NCBI GenBank assembly: GCA_949358305.1
Contig: OX442314.1
Location: 20,701,060-20,765,059, forward strand
DNA from: Strigamia acuminata
Lineage: Eukaryota > Arthropoda > Chilopoda > Geophilomorpha > Linotaeniidae
DNA: 64,000 nt
Direction of reading: 5' to 3'
Shown: positions 12,901 through 24,700 of the stretch, piece after piece
How the letters are laid out: each line of letters opens with the position of its first letter
Position numbering within the stretch: position 1 is the stretch's first letter
Made by a program: the position numbers and the translations under genes
The notes under the pieces: generated by a model
Seen by the model: only the letters and a program-made list of their open reading frames with translations
What the model was told of the DNA's origin: nothing
Databases searched by the model: none

Positions 12901-15900
12901 GTCGTTCGTACAAAATGCGGCATAAAATTTGTGACATAAATAATCAAAAACTCAACATTAAGAATTAATGAAGTCCAACGAAGTACATCACAGTTTTGCA
13001 TCGATTAAAAGCGCGACGCAAGAGCAAATAATGAGGACTTTGCAAAACACGATTTAAGTATATATTTATGGCTTTTTCTGAAAAATCTCCCATTCTAAAG
13101 CATTTAAATCTGTAATCTATACATTAATTTGCTAGCACTAGCCCAGAACCAATTAAAAAAAACTGTTTCTCTATTTTTCATTTAAAATTCAGAAACAAAA
13201 CTTTTCGACCTTATCAGTCATCAGATTTAACACTTTTTTCCGCATAACCCTTCGACCTTTAAACTGTCGCAATGCAAGATGCTTATTAAAAATGCCTCAT
13301 CTTTTTTTCCCACTATTTTAATCACACGTGCACTACAAGCACACATGTAGGTGGAATGTTTAACACCTAGCTTTAAAAAGGTCATAGTTTAACTGCAACA
13401 TTATTGTGTACTTTTTCTTTTTTAAAGAACAGTTGTCCCTTTAATAAGAAGTCCACTGCATGCTGCAGACATAAAAGGGTCGAAGGGCTCTGGGCACAAA
13501 AATGATGAAACCTGATAAGCCTATTTTCTACAATTTAAATGGAACAAATTTCATTAAAGCAAAGAAAAACTGCCAGACAGTACTACGTACAAACATGAGA
13601 AATCTTTTTTCTCCAGACATTTTCCACATTTTCCACGACATCTCAATCTTTAATCACAACTCAAAAAAAAAAAATTCTTTCAACTCAAATTCAACAAACT
13701 TTCCACCGCTTCCATTTTTCTTTTCCGGCGAATCTGGCATCGACTTCGGTTGACAAAACTGCCGAATGGCAATTCGATTAAGCTCGCGATTCCTGTCATC
13801 CTCTAGCCGAGTCATAGATGCAACACGGAGGTTTTTTGGCTCGCCTTGCCTTCTTCATCAAAGAAGAAGGCGAGAAGTGCATTTTAGATTCACTGCTCCT
13901 CCCCCATCCGTCTCACACACTCTCTCTCTCTTGTGGTACCCACCAATCTCTCATGCCTATCTGCACTCGGAGACCCTAGCGTTCTATAATGCATCACCAT
14001 CAAATCTTGCCATCTTAATTCACAAAATAAAAAAGAGAGCGATACATCACAAACAAATAAAGAAACAAATTCAATTTTCACTTTTATACACAAAAATAGT
14101 AATAACAAACGTAAATAATCCTTAGCACCAACAGCTACTAATAAAAATGGAATCTTATTAAATAAATACTACATCAGCACTACCACTAATCAGCTTTAAG
14201 GCAATAAATCTCGGGGGAATCTTGACACAAGATACAGGACATCAATAATTCGATATATTGTTCCATGCATCGTCCTGGAGAAAACTTATCTACTCACTGA
14301 AACATCAGATGATGTATGGGAGGAAGTTATCAGTGAACAATGACACCTACAGCAGTTTAGAATTAAAGCATTCCATTCTATCATTCCCAAATTCCACTCT
14401 GCTAGCGACTGAAAAATCCCAATTCCTAAGTCGGACTTTAATACAAACGTTTTTTTGTATTACCGGTTGAGTTGACGATTTAATTTGATCCAAGATGTCA
14501 ACGATTTTTTTAGTGTATTCACCCATAGCTCTATATTAAAAGCTGAACAAACTACTACATTTAATTGAATATTGCCTTTTATGGCCGAATTCCAATTATT
14601 GACCATTAAAGACTCATTGTATGTTTTCCTAATTAAAAAGTAATTCACCCGAGTCTTCATGAAAAATCAGTTGACGTCTAATTAAATTTTTGTCCCTCAC
14701 ATTTTCAATATCCTCTTGATTAGTCAAATATTAATTTTGTATAAAAAATAATCGTTTTATTCAATAAAAAAGATAGAATTGAATTAAATGTGCATAAAAT
14801 GCAAACAAATATATGCCATGATAAATACTATTGAAATAAAATCGATATCCTCTTTACTTTCTGTCAAAGTTCTTATATCTGCCAACCATGAAATAAGCCT
14901 AGAGTGCACTGAAAAGAGGCAGATCTATTAACATTGAAAAATGTCAGTTAAAAAAGTTGACTATGGTAATTTAAGATACGGTAAGAAAAAAAAATTGTCC
15001 TTTAAATCATTCCCGAGCCCACTATTCATTTGTTTAATACTTTAAGCTTTTTACTTAAAATCTTTAATACTTTATAGGTTTGTGCGTACCTATACTTCTA
15101 AACCTATGCATTCATAGAAGTTTTACGAATAATCTTTTGTAAATTAATTTTAAATTCACTGAATTTCTATTTAATATAACCAGTTATCCAACTCAATGCT
15201 TTCAATACTTTAATTATGTATGCGCAGTACCGAAATGCAATTATTCTGTGGAAACTAGATAATTATTTCACTTCAAGTCGTCATTTAATAACCTTTAGAA
15301 CGAGCTTCCATCAACCAAGTGAATCACATTAATATTTTAATATTATTTCATTTTATAGAAACAAAATAAAAAATAAATAAAAAATAAATAAAATCCTGAG
15401 GTCAAAAAATGAGTTCGAAAAATCCCAATCGAAGAAATAATTTAAATTCTCAACTCTGATTAATCAGTCATTATTTCTCCATTATTTATCATATTCCCAG
15501 AACTGCAAAGAGCCGAACAGACACCACAGGAAATAGCAGTTTTGTAGAAGGCAATGTTGGATGCATGGTGTTTGTTAAGTGTTGATTGGGAAGTGTGTTA
15601 ACAGTAACGATGGGAGAAAGAGAAAAAAAAGTTGTGCAAAGCTGGGACCAATCTGGTAGAGAGGTATTCAATCTATTATCCGATCAGTTCAATACCCCAT
15701 GTCGCCAGTGCCGAACACAACCTTTCCATTTCGCTTTGGTACATTGATACAGCACGTATACTTGCTATCTCTTTATCAAATAAAAGAAGAGCAAAGTGGC
15801 AAGAGAAAAACGCTGTTAACAGCCGCAGAACTTGAACAAATTTAATTTTGTTCCCAACCATAAAAAATATTTTTCAAAAAAAAAATTCCTTTCCAATCCC

Positions 15901-16186
15901 CGTTCCCGTTTCCAACTTTAAAAATCATTTCGCAAGAATTATTCTAACATTTACATCCGAAAAAACGAGACGCTCCTATTTTTATCTAAAAAATAAACAT
16001 AATATGTAATTTAATTTAAGAAACTACTCGGCAACAAAAAAGTGTTGCTAGGCATTCTTCTGATCTTCCGTCTAGCCTAGATTGAAAAACAACATTTTAT
16101 CATTTAATTCAATCTGTATTGTTTACGATTTGAATATGGTAGAAGACAATATTCAATAATTTCATTTTTTTCAATTTTTTTCTTAC
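9991..16186. other. Intronic or intergenic DNA, no gene recognised
   Basis: AT-rich, with A-runs and AAATA-type simple repeats (10,198-10,230, 15,365-15,395). AAAATGGCCGCC at about 12,276 is a YY1-like motif. Frames near 13.8-14.0 kb are relatively GC-rich but match nothing known. Confidence 0.5.
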
Positions 16187-16265
16187 CTGGTCTTGAGACC
16201 ATGATAAAGTTGATTATTTTTAGAACTGGGTGTGTTTGCCGGATTGTGATGTTTAATGTCGCCAT
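16187..16265 (-). CDS. Candidate short exon with strong 5' splice site
   Basis: On the minus strand an ATG at 16,265 opens 26 codons (MATLNITIRQ... ending SRP) and stops exactly at CCAG|GTAAGA, an excellent 5' splice site, in phase 1. The predicted peptide resembles no family I recognise. The segment lies within 50 bp of a SINE, so it could be repeat-derived. A chance ATG-to-donor combination is plausible. Confidence 0.2.
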
Positions 16266-16310
16266 CACACCCGCATGACAGTTACGAGCTCGCAATATAC
16301 GTGTTCTGTT

Positions 16311-16440
16311 GGGAGTCCCGGATAGAATAGTGGTTTAATCGTGGGTTTAATGCACCTGACCAGCAATAAGGAAACTGTTGGTTCGAATCCCAGTCCTGAA
16401 TTCCTCTCAATCCAGACTGTTCATCTTCCCTCTATCAATA
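16311..16440 (+). mobile_element. tRNA-derived SINE
   Basis: The segment carries both internal RNA polymerase III promoter boxes of a tRNA gene: an A-box-like TAGAATAGTGG at 16,323-16,333 and a perfect B box GGTTCGAATCC at 16,380-16,390, about 47 bp apart. The spacing suits a tRNA with an enlarged variable region. The acceptor arms do not pair well and an unrelated tail follows, so this is a SINE head rather than a functional tRNA gene. The parent tRNA was not identified. Confidence 0.65.
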
Positions 16441-16478
16441 TATGTGGACAATGGTCATTGATCTCTTCTATATACAGA

Positions 16479-16621
16479 AGGCGTATTCATAAAGTCATGT
16501 TAAAAATGTTTTTCTGTTTAAACGTCGTGCGCATGTCCACTGCGACTGAAAACAAACTAAATCTTGAAGTTGGATCGATGAAAAAATGCTATTTAGTCTA
16601 TATTAGTTTACGAATGCGCCT
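16479..16621 (+). mobile_element. TIR-MITE family copy (GCGCATGC family)
   Basis: Terminal inverted repeats AGGCGTATTCATAAA (left) and, read on the other strand, AGGCGCATTCGTAAA (right) enclose a core containing CGTCGTGCGCATG and CACTGCGACTGAAAAC. The same core occurs at 37.4, 44.1, 46.1 (inverted) and 51.6 kb (inverted). There is no coding capacity. The target duplication is unclear. It starts about 40 bp after the tRNA-like SINE. Confidence 0.65.
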
Positions 16622-16639
16622 ACATATGTATTTTTATAT

Positions 16640-19600
16640 ATTTGTATGTATAAAATAAAAAAATAAAAAAATCTTTTAAATTACATTTCAACGTAACGTG
16701 CAAAGTGAAAAACGAGTGTGAAAAAGTACAACTTCTTGAATATAATTCGGAGGCAAAAGTGAAAAACTCATTTGAAAGGGAAAATACAATTTACACTTGC
16801 ATCTGACTGGAATCGAAACATCCTTTCCCTTTCTCTGATGACTTCGTGTAGGCAAAACCAGAGAATGATAGATGCACTGCTATGCACTAGAGGACTTGGT
16901 GTTGAAAAATGTAACAGAATGGGAGTGATAAACTAGATGCCATTCACGCATAAGCAAGGTGAAGACGAGAAGGAAAACAAATCCCTTTCCCAAACCCCAG
17001 AAAAATGGGTAATTAAGACAACGAGTAAAATCGTTCATCTGAAGCATAATGATCATTAAAATGTGACTAGGTTTCATTTCATTTCACTTCTTTTTTCATT
17101 CTTGTTTAATGAAATAAAGTTACTTACATTTTTTTCTTCTTTTTCATTTAGAATTTTTCATTGCTTTCAAATGGTTATTTCATTTGAAAATGTTCGTCTT
17201 TTTTTTTTAAGTTTTAGCGTTTTGTATTTTTTCCCCCTTAAACCAATGTTGCGTGTGTTCACGCGTTATTTACGCGACAAGAACGAACATTTTTTACATG
17301 TTGCCTTACGATCAATATACATTTTGCTCATTTTGTAACATGTAATTTTCATTTACTCTTTTTTTCTCCTCAAATTTTTATTTAGAGTAAATATTTTTCT
17401 TTGTAATCAAATTGTCATTTAAAAAACAAACACAATCGATAAACACGACTATTTTAACCATAATTAAAATTTCGCTTCTATACGTTTCTTCTCCAAATTC
17501 TCTTCCTAAAACTGCCTAAATTAAAATATTAAAATAAAAAAATATAAAAAAAAAATATAAAATAAACTTCAACCCCCCCAAAAAAAATCCTCACTTAACC
17601 ATAAAAACCAACTGGTTAATTATTCCCTAAAACGCACGCTTACACTCACAAATTACCTCACCCCGGCCTAGCAATCTACTTTAATCTCATTACAAACTCA
17701 CACACACACACACACACACACATTGTCTTATGCTAATATCCCCATTTCCTTTTATCTCAACAACAAAAAATAAAAGAAAATAAAAATAAAGTATAACATA
17801 GAGCGAGCCAATGCAATGTCCAACTTGAACAGCGTGGCCAAGTGGACCGGGCATCAAGACCAACATCCGCATCCCCAACATTGCCATCCGAGCTTGATTC
17901 CTCTTAAGAGCATAATACAGAAATCAATGAAGAGGGGAAAATGTGCTTGCTGCAAAATTGAAGAGCTTTTCCCTCTTTTCAAAAGAGAAAGATAATGATG
18001 CCATTCACTAGGGAGGCAGACACCGAGGTCGACTATCCAATTATTATTTCCGTCATGCAATCAACACTTCACCGTAGCTATATTTAAAACTCCTATTTCA
18101 CTTCACCCGCCATCATTTCTCCCCCTGCAAATTTCAACCTTTGCCAATACTTTATAACAAAATTCCAGGTTTACATATCAGAACCTTGAACGCCCCCTTC
18201 GGGCTAAACTGACAAATTTTGTACGATCCAAATGCTATGTTGCTTGCTCTCATTTTACACGGACCCAGGTATCTGTCCCCTGCAGCTGACAATCACAAAA
18301 TAGCCTCTAATCAGAAAATCGATAACCTCAGTGTGCCATCTGAGACAGCAACTCGTGCTGCTGCTGTTTCGCCTCTTGTTATGGAAAAGAAATAGAAATA
18401 AAATGTACAAGATTGTTTCCGAATTATTACAGGCTGTTGCTGCTGCTGCTGCCGCTGCTTTATAATCGTCCCAGAGGACAATACGATTTCCTTTCTAATG
18501 GATTTATACAAATGTACTGTAACTTTAGCCTAGAATTATCGTCAACTATAAATTTCGTGCACAACTAAAGATAATACAAGTGGCAGGCATTTTGCGGAGA
18601 TTCACGGCATTTTCTAGCTGCACTTTTAAGCATTAGGGATCTTTTAAAATCAGGTTTCACTCACATTTCTTTACGAATGTGTCGCTATGGAGAGCTCTAT
18701 AAAACACGTTTAATGTTGCTTTTATGTGGGTTGAAAGTGCAAAACCACCATTTTATTTGAGAATTACAACTGTGCTAAAGTGGAAGCAGGTCAAGTAATC
18801 TCAAGAAATCCCGAGAAATACAATTATTTTAGTAAAAATAATAATCATCAAATAAATAAATCATTTATTTTACTTTTACAACATTACTAGGTACCAAATT
18901 AAATTAATTCAAATTTCAAATTATTTCCAAACAAGTCTGCAGTGCTGGGTCATCCTATCTAAGAACCAAACCCCTTCAATGTACACTAACGCAGTGCAGA
19001 ATCCAACGCTATTTTTCAATCCCTGCATCGAGGCAGGAAAAATTTAATTCAAAAGAAGAAAAAACCCCAAAAAAAATTTTTTTCAATGTTCCCTTAGAAC
19101 AATAAAAGTTGCCAATCATGATCTAATAAATTATTCCAGACAATAAATTTCATACCCGTTCTTTTAAAAAGAAACACAAACCCCCAAGACATGCTGTTGA
19201 CATTATTGCTTTATATTTAATTGGGTTCTTGAAAAAATAAAAACCAATATTAAACTCGCCTTTAATATTTTCTTCGATCTTCCAGAGCGCCTCATTGCTA
19301 ACCACAACTTGTTTTCAACAGATATCTAAGACCCCCGCCCCCCAAAAATAAAAAATTAAAAAATCAATCAACCTTTTGTCACATAATAAATCAATTATTT
19401 GATTGATGTGTGACAAGGTCCATGTCGTTTGCCGTCTCTGTGCGCTTAATTCCCTGTCAGAGAACATTGGATCTCAGAAGCTTTCATTCTATCAAGGTGC
19501 GTGATTACACAGGTGTCAAGCATGATAGATACATCCTTTTGGTAACAGATGGTGAGAAGTTTCCCGAGTGTCACTACAAATATACTCGTGTCAATTAATT

Positions 19601-20160
19601 ATTACTCATTTCAAACCTCCCACCCTCACTCATTAACGAAGAAAAAAATTTTACTTCTGAAATTGATCTGCAACCAGAAGGAACTAATTATTCAATCACT
19701 AAGCCTTGGCAAATTAAAATTTGTCGCAATTTAATAATGAGAACAAAGGAAAAGAAGAGAATATGCGCCGTTACCACAGCCGTTACATTTAAAAAAAAAA
19801 TGTGTTCATTTCTTCGAGAGGAAGAAAACTTTCTTCATTTTCAACAAACATCAACTTTCATAAGAAAAGAAGCTGTTGAAAAAAACATTTTTGGCTTCAA
19901 TCCAATTCACCAACTTGTCACAATATCAATATTTTTTATTTATTTATTATTATTATTAATTTTTTTTGTGAAAAAAAGTTATCTCAAATTCATTTTGTTT
20001 GAAAATTGTTATTTTCAGTTTCAATGTGATAAACACCTAAATCTTTAAAATTACTTCGAAGAATTTGAGTTTTATAATTTGCTAAAAATAACACCTATTG
20101 TAAATGCCTTATAGTCCTATAAGTTTAATAATAAAAATAAAAATATAAAAAAAAGCCTCA
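16640..20160. other. AT-rich DNA with microsatellites, no gene recognised
   Basis: Includes a (CA)n microsatellite at 17,699-17,722 and a CTG/CAG-rich tract at 18,433-18,459. Read on the minus strand the latter gives a glutamine run, but no splice-bounded exon surrounds it. Confidence 0.5.
17699..17722. repeat. (CA)n microsatellite
   Basis: About 12 uninterrupted CA units. Confidence 0.95.
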
Positions 20161-20186
20161 AAATTAATTATACAACATTTGCAAAT

Positions 20187-20290
20187 GGCTTGTCTAATTT
20201 TTAAATAAATAAATAGTACCTTTAAAGAAAAAACACCAGGGCTAAGACGAGTATATAAAAGCTATGAAGAGAGCCAATCCCCAGTCTAAT
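20187..20290 (+). repeat. DIRS left inverted terminal repeat with TATA box
   Basis: Pairs with 21,606-21,699. It is longer than its partner by an indel of about 11 bp. It contains GTATATAAAAGC near 20,252, a good TATA box that would suit transcription of the element from within the ITR, as known for DIRS-1. Confidence 0.8.
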
Positions 20291-20305
20291 TTTTACTAGT
20301 CCACC

Positions 20306-20870
20306 ATGCGGTCGCCAAAACATTTTTAGGCCCGTTTTTCACGTGTTTGTGTGAGACCTTTGCCTGTGCCCGAACTGGCCACGCAGGTCCAAACGGCCGC
20401 CATTACAACCAATTCAAACCACTGTTTTGAAGGAATTAGACCTACAATCCTTGATCCAAAGAGGTCTACAAAACTTCTCCAAGTCTTCCAACCTACTGCC
20501 GACCGCTCCTGCAGTGTCCCAAGATGTGCTGCGACTGGCCGCGAGGTCCGTCTTCCGGCCGAGTCACGCAGATCATCACCATGGCCATCATCAATCTTGA
20601 AAAATCATCAAACCGCAAGACCTATCCTAGGAACGCAAGAGTGACATCCCCGGACGTGGGCAGGCTCAGGTCGAAGGCAACCTAGGTCGAAGGATCCAGC
20701 GTCCTTTTCCGACACAAGTTTGGAAAACGAATGCTATGACTCCGGGTCTGACCAGTCGTATGTTTCGGGTACCAGCTCACCCAGTCCAACTGGCCTTAGA
20801 GACGAAGTTGCCAGACTCATGTCTAGGTTAGCCAAATTGTCCAAATACTCGAGACATAAAACAGTCGTTT
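20306..20870 (+). pseudogene. DIRS ORF1 (Gag-like) remnant
   Basis: A strong Kozak start (CCACCATGCGG, ATG at 20,306) stops after seven codons, and coding-like sequence continues in two other frames. Positions 20,351-20,644 read as a Pro/Ser/Thr/Arg-rich segment. Positions of about 20,674-20,870 read PRSKDPASFSDTSLENE, an acidic/Ser stretch, then LRDEVARLMSRLAKLSKYS before a stop. The base composition (near 50% GC) is unlike the flanks and fits a decayed coding region. The position just inside the left ITR matches ORF1 of DIRS elements. Assignment as Gag rests on position and composition, not on a recognised domain. Confidence 0.5.
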
Positions 20871-21329
20871 GAGTTCAGATTCAGTAGAGAACGTTGTGAC
20901 AAACGTCCCTTTCCTAACCAAAAAATCAGCAGAAAGGATTGAGAAGATTTTGTCCCTTAAAATTTTTGATTTGAGATTAAATTTCTCTTTTTCTTTTAGT
21001 CATCAGCATCTGACGCCAAGAAGTTCCGGGGCAAGTTTCCTCGACCCGAGAACCAAGTTCCATCTTTAGGAAATGGACGACAACGTCAAGAGCTATCTTA
21101 ATGACAAGAAAACAAATTTTTCGCCTTTCTGAGTTATAGCGACCTTTCTCAGGTAATCTTCTCAAACTCCCTTTCGCATTTCTAGATTTTACGATAACTC
21201 TTCGCCAGTACTTAGTTTCACCATTTCAATCCACAAGTATACGAGACAATTATTTATTTTGGCTTCTTTTCCTTTTGAGGGAGTCTCTTCTACTACTATA
21301 TCCAGATAGATTAAAAGCACCGTCGGTAA

Positions 21330-21536
21330 TGTCAGTATACCTCGATTTTTACCGCCCAGTCTACTAGGGCAACTTCCACCTCATTTGCGGCAAGCAGAGG
21401 TGTATCCGTGAGTCATATTATCAAAGCAGCTGATTGGTCGACTGCTGAGATTTTTAAAACTTTTTATAAGAAACCTATCATTTCATTTTTGGAAGAATTT
21501 TCTTTAGTTGTTTTGGGAGGCTATAAACAGCCATAA
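21330..21536 (+). pseudogene. DIRS tyrosine recombinase, C-terminal fragment
   Basis: A 68-codon frame ends at TAA 21,534-21,536, immediately at the ICR. It reads AQSTRATSTSFAASRGVSVS, then KAADWSTAEIF and FKTFYKKP. This matches the C-terminal catalytic part of DIRS-family recombinases, which have H-S-T-R-A, then alternating small residues, A-x-W, and F-x-x-F-Y with the nucleophilic tyrosine. The Arg of HxxR and the terminal Tyr are present, but the first His is replaced by Gln (CAG at 21,357-21,359). The upstream domain is absent; the frame opens after a stop at 21,327. The fragment cannot be active alone. Confidence 0.75.
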
Positions 21537-21570
21537 CTTAACAACATTTATTTGCAAATGTTGTATAATT
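21530..21570 (+). repeat. DIRS internal complementary region (ICR)
   Basis: The left 26 nt match the right outer tag (21,697-21,722) with one mismatch. The right 21 nt (21,550-21,570) are the exact reverse complement of the left outer tag (20,166-20,186). The two halves overlap by 6 nt. In DIRS-1 this region templates completion and circularisation of the element ends. Its near-perfect preservation implies the copy was made by the DIRS replication route. Confidence 0.85.
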
Positions 21571-21605
21571 GAATAAAGTTTTGTAAACTTCAGTGTGTTT
21601 TTTTT

Positions 21606-21699
21606 ATTAGACTGGAGATTGGCTCTCTTTGTAGCCTTTATATAGTGGTGTTACCCCTGGTGTTTTTTTCTATTTATTTATTTAAACATTAGACAAGCC
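21606..21699 (-). repeat. DIRS right inverted terminal repeat
   Basis: Inverted partner of 20,187-20,290, with some substitutions and one indel of about 11 bp. Confidence 0.8.
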
Positions 21700-21722
21700 A
21701 TAAGTTAACAACATTTATTTGC

Positions 21723-24700
21723 CTAGTATAATTTTAATTTTGCTTCATAATTACTACCAAATTTCTAATTTTTAAAGCAAAAAGCAATAAGCTTGACTCG
21801 ACAACAAGATTAATTTTTAATTCGGCTTAATCATAAAAATGTAGAATCATTAACTTGGTGATCACTCTTCTGATTTTAATCAAAAAAATGTAAAACTTCA
21901 AGAATACATAATGAAAATTCAAGTTGATATAAGCCAAGATGTAGGCCTATTGAAGCTTCAACTGAAATTGGAATTCCATAAAACATTAAAAAAATCTTAC
22001 ACCAATATCAAGTGAAATAAAATTCCATAAAGCTTTAATTAATAATTCAATTCAATGACCACGTACAACCCATTATCCCTTAAAAAAAACACGATACAAA
22101 AAAATATATACATAAAAGACACCATCAATCAAACTGAGGACAAATAGTCCCCTTTTTTTAATTAATTCCACTTCAGTGTGACCCAGGTGTGTTGCACTCA
22201 TTTATAAACGCATATTAATTTTTCCCATGCACACTACCAACAGTTACAGCATTTAACGATTCCTCTTCGTGTTTATGGCATCAACAAATCGATATGTACA
22301 AAGGGAGTGATGTGTGAGAGTAAAAGACCCCTCAAAAAAACAAAAGTAGACAAAACATGCAAAAATTTAATGCCCGTCACATGATAAATGATATTCACAA
22401 AACAAACTTTCAGCTTTAATCAAACTAGTATGTTTTTGACGGCCATGTCACGACCATCTTGTTAACCAGGATATTTTTGCATTGGAAAGAAAGAAGAAAA
22501 AAATCGATACAAGGAAAAGTGAGTTGAATGTACACCATAATTACTTTGGGAGGATTTTCATACCAAATTGAGCAAACAAAAATAAAATGAGCGTTGGCAT
22601 CAGCACCTTTAATATTATAAATTAAATCCTAAAGGAATAATATTTGCTATGGCCTCAAGTACCGGCGGAAATGTCATCAAAATCTGTCCTACATCAATCG
22701 CAAAGTGCAATCGCTTGTTTGCCTAGGACCAAATCAATTCTTTTATCACAAATTTGGCCCACATTTAAATTAGAACTTTAAATGGTTGCCAAAACTAATT
22801 CCAAAAGCAAAAATATGCTTTGATCATTGATGTGCAGTCTAGCATCAGACATGTCTAAAGGAAGCCCAAGAATGAGCACCAGAGGAAAAATTTAATTAAG
22901 ACTCCACTGATGTCCAGTTAGCCAATACTACTTCCCTTCCTCCAGGGAGGTCTATACCAACACAGATTACTTCTCAAAACCCTAAAATACACTGTTCAAA
23001 TTCCCAGGTCACACCTGTAAATACCATCAACACCACAGTTAAGCTTTTTTGCTTAATTTATTGATTTTTATACAGCAGAAATGACCAAAAAAATAACAAA
23101 AACAACTAAAATTTAATCAAAACACTGAACCTTCGCTCACCATTGCTTATCTTCCATCCCACGGAGCTTTGATAAATTTCACAAAAAAATAAAAATCAAC
23201 TTTTAACGGAAATAAAGTACGGTAGAATGACAATACCAAAATATTTTCAATGAAAAAAATATAGTCCCGATTACTTCACGTTTCAAGGTTGCGAGCAAAA
23301 TTATCTGTATATTAATAGCCGTTGTGTGTGCATCCGAGAGATTTGATTGGTTTAATACAGATCACATGATCCAATAGATGCCCAAATTAGTTGAAAACAT
23401 CATCTACGCATGTAACCTGTCACTAAATCCACGTAAAATTATTTTCTACACGTTTTTCGACATAAATCAGAAGTCCCTAGAGAATTAGCGTAGATTATTA
23501 CGTGGTACCACTTTTCTATTATTATTCTATTATTACAGAAGCCAAAACTCAACTATGGCAACAGACGCAGTTTTAAAAAAGCCGTAAGAAAAAATGTAGC
23601 GCGAGCAACAAATAGCTGTACTCAATGTTTTAGGAGTCACTGGGGGTCCAACTCTCCAAAGATATTCACTACTATTAGTTAAACTGTGTCCAACGAAAGC
23701 TGAACGTGATTACCCCTTGTTTTTTTCGACAACCGTCTGTGTGTGCAGCAATGAATACCGCGTTTGGGGAATAAAGAAGAGAGGTCCCAGTTATCCTCTT
23801 CTCTCGATAGCCAAGGGGCCCACTTGCGCCACAAAATCCACCCATATATATTCAGCACTAGAAAAAAACCGTTCAATTTACTCAATCGAACTTTTCGCTC
23901 CTTTTAAAGGTTTAAAGGGAAAAAAAGCACATGATTCCGTGGAAAAGGTCAAGAGAGTGGGTAATCATGTGTAGGTAAACTATCGATTTCACAAATAATA
24001 AGTTTCCCTTTTTCAATATATTTTATTTATTTATTTAAATCCCGCAGAATGAAATATCGAAAAACCGAATTCATGTTGGGAACAAATCTTTTATTGATAT
24101 TTTCCATACGTTCTGTAAATGAAATTTTGTTTCTTATGCAATTACAATGGGTATAAAAAAAATTTAAACATGTTTTTGTAGTTTTATTGCACTAAAAATG
24201 ATAGTACCATTAACTTCTGTCAAAATTTTCAAATTTCCATCATTTACAAATTACTAATTACTGCCGATTTTTGCGATAACTTTCTCCATTTATTAAATAT
24301 ACAGACCAAAAGTAATATATCAATTCCAATCGAGTTTCCTTTCCCAAGAACTTAATGAATAAATAAAATTTATCGACTTTGTAATTTTCCCAGTTCGATA
24401 TTTCCAAATGATACTAACAGTACCACCGAATCAATCAATCGTTTTTTACAACAAAAACAATAAATAAAAAAAATAAAAATATATAAACTCATAATTTTTT
24501 TCGACTATACCGATTATTACGCGAACCAATAAAAAGAAAGAAAAAAATATGTTCCATCATTAAAAACGCATATGCAATTTTCACCCCCGTTCAACTCCAA
24601 CAACTCTTTAACTCTCATCTCAGCTCCTCTTTAACCTCGACCCACCTTCAAAAGGTTATACAAGGTCAATTCTCCACTTTCTTCAATCCATAATTTTTAT

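Larger units (their letters stand above)
20166..21722 (+). mobile_element. Deleted DIRS-type tyrosine-recombinase retrotransposon
   Basis: The 1.56-kb element has inverted terminal repeats of roughly 95-105 bp (20,187-20,290 and 21,606-21,699; shared GGCTTGTCTAAT, AACACCAGGG, GAGAGCCAAT, CCAGTCTAAT). Outside them are non-identical tags: 21 bp on the left (20,166-20,186) and 26 bp on the right (21,697-21,722). An internal complementary region at 21,530-21,570 is the right tag followed by the exact complement of the left tag. That ITR plus ICR layout is diagnostic of DIRS elements. Inside are a Gag-like remnant and the C-terminal end of a DIRS tyrosine recombinase; reverse transcriptase, RNase H and methyltransferase regions are missing. 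AATAAA follows the ICR at about 21,572. Confidence 0.85.

Noticed and set aside
13766-14125. 119-codon plus-strand frame rich in Arg/Ser/Leu
   Set aside because: No similarity recognised, decays into AT-rich low complexity, and no splice signals define an exon.
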